A stretch of 5,499 nucleotides of DNA from Thermococci archaeon (GTDB lineage Archaea > Methanobacteriota_B > Thermococci > Thermococcales > Thermococcaceae), in contig QMUI01000073.1 in NCBI GenBank assembly GCA_003660485.1, positions 1 to 5,499 of the forward strand, given 5' to 3'. Below are positions 4,614 to 5,499 of this stretch, in pieces. A program made the position numbers and the translations under genes. Each line of letters begins with the position of its first letter. Positions within the stretch are counted from its first letter, which is position 1. The notes beneath the pieces were generated by a model. That model searched no databases. It saw only the letters and a list, made by a program, of their open reading frames with translations, and was not told the DNA's origin.

Positions 4614-5499
4614 TTTTCCCTTCTTTCATAAATTTTGGAAGGTATCCAAGCTTACTAAGCAGATCTATCTCCCACTGGGCCAAACTTGGACATATCGTAC
4701 AACCCAACCTGTAGAACCCCTGGTAATATAAGGGATGTAACTCAAACCCATTCATAAGGATGTATAGCTGAACCATTGCTCCGCTCCAGAACTTAATTGG
4801 CATTACCTCTGTTATCTCCCCTAAGGGGGTTTTCCTAGTTACAACAGGAGGCTTAAGCCTTCTCTTGACACTCTCAGCATCCCTGTCTCCTACGATAAGT
4901 ATTGGATTCTCAATTTCCCTTACAGCATTATAGAGAGCCTCGACCTTCATCTTTGTGCACCATCTATTGGTGTGGGTTGGTAAGCCATACTTATGAATGG
5001 GCATGGGAACGTTGACTTTCACAAGATTTATTCCAAGCTTTTTGGCTACTTCCTCAACGTATTCATCTGTTAAGGGCATTTCATATTCCATTCTCACATA
5101 GATAGCGGTGACTTCATCGAACACTTTACTGGCCAATATTAAAGTCGCAGTGGAATCTTTTCCACCGCTCCATGGCACTACTGCAGTTCTGTCGGCAAAG
5201 TTCCTGAGAAAAGATATGCTTGCTTTTTCAAAAGCATTAATATAATTTTCATTTGCTTTGATAGTTTCCTTAAGGGAAACTTCTTCAAGTGCAGGTGCTC
5301 TCCACTTAATCTCAGTGGGTTGGCCAAGAACCTTGCTTATTTCCGCTATTTTATTTGGACCCGAATAGTACTCCTCAATGTTCATAGTTTTTCTCAGAAC
5401 CAAAGATACATCTCCGGGATCAAGACCCAGCAGATCAACCATATTCTTTCGGAAATCCTCTCCCATTGCAAAGTAGAGGTCATAATCTGGATTTATTTC
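4600..5499 (-). CDS. PAPS reductase-like PP-loop ATP pyrophosphatase family protein, N-terminus outside window
   Basis: This is an adenine-nucleotide alpha-hydrolase-fold enzyme that likely activates a substrate with ATP for sulfur or related transfer chemistry. Counting from the Met at 5466, the PP-loop SGGKDS is at 100-105, RWC at 168-170 (Cys170), GDRDAESVKRR at 193-203 (the G-x-R-x2-E-S-x2-R type motif) and GCTICPSL at 255-262 (Cys256, Cys259). Cys170 with the CxxC pair could hold a metal or Fe-S cluster. The ECG(L/I)H motif of true assimilatory PAPS reductases is absent, so the name describes the fold, not the reaction. The Met at 5466 is probably internal: the frame stays open to the right edge, the extra codons read EINPDYDLYFA, which looks like normal protein, and no ribosome binding site precedes the ATG. 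The longer archaeal members of this group carry an N-terminal extension. Its 3' end overlaps the protease gene. The physiological substrate is unknown. Confidence 0.85.
   Translation of the reverse strand, partial: EINPDYDLYFAMGEDFRKNMVDLLGLDPGDVSLVLRKTMNIEEYYSGPNKIAEISKVLGQPTEIKWRAPALEEVSLKETIKANENYINAFEKASISFLRNFADRTAVVPWSGGKDSTATLILASKVFDEVTAIYVRMEYEMPLTDEYVEEVAKKLGINLVKVNVPMPIHKYGLPTHTNRWCTKMKVEALYNAVREIENPILIVGDRDAESVKRRLKPPVVTRKTPLGEITEVMPIKFWSGAMVQLYILMNGFELHPLYYQGFYRLGCTICPSLAQWEIDLLSKLGYLPKFMKEGKINDA
4614..4628 (+). terminator. Possible pyrimidine-tract terminator of the S16 protease gene
   Basis: TTTTCCCTTCTTTC follows the TGA stop directly. T-rich tracts of this sort end many archaeal transcripts. 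It also encodes the last residues of the opposing gene, where the complement is Lys/Gly/Glu codons, so composition alone may explain it. Confidence 0.3.

Overview
The window looks like a hyperthermophilic archaeon of the Thermococcales, most likely Pyrococcus. Three things point there: a C-terminal Cys-Gly-Pro sorting tail (CGP-CTERM) known from that order, archaeal GGTG/GGTGAT-type ribosome binding sites with TATA-like boxes, and an Mbx (MBS)-type respiratory gene pair. Six protein genes fill almost all of the sequence. I see no RNA genes, CRISPR array or insertion sequence.

Layout. Positions 1-1038 (+) hold the tail of an energy-conserving membrane oxidoreductase operon: the 3' end of a NuoD/hydrogenase-large-subunit-like gene (mbxL, cut by the left edge), overlapped or abutted by a two-cluster [4Fe-4S] ferredoxin-like subunit (mbxN, NuoI-like). 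Facing it on the - strand is coaBC (1030-2235), the bifunctional flavoprotein for two steps of coenzyme A synthesis. A compact divergent promoter region (2236-2307) separates coaBC from a small three-helix DUF4870-type membrane protein (2308-2649, +). A 50-base gap with its own TATA-like box then leads to a 637-residue secreted, membrane-anchored Lon-type (S16) serine protease without an ATPase domain (2700-4613, +). On the - strand, running off the right edge, is a PP-loop enzyme of the PAPS reductase-like superfamily (4600-5499).

How they work together. mbxL and mbxN encode subunits of one complex; their tight spacing fits translational coupling. The other four genes have no evident shared pathway. 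From memory of the Pyrococcus furiosus gene order (not checked), such a four-gene block lies between the mbx and mbh respiratory operons, so the mbh operon may lie beyond the right edge. Both tail-to-tail gene pairs overlap by a few codons (9 and 14 bases), and the only head-to-head pair shares a 72-base promoter region.

The most notable gene is the S16 protease. It has a signal peptide, an intact Ser/Lys dyad with the spacing of true Lon proteases, a long helical repeat region, a Thr/Ser-rich linker and a CGP-CTERM tail. It therefore appears to be an ATP-independent Lon-like protease displayed on the outer face of the cell.
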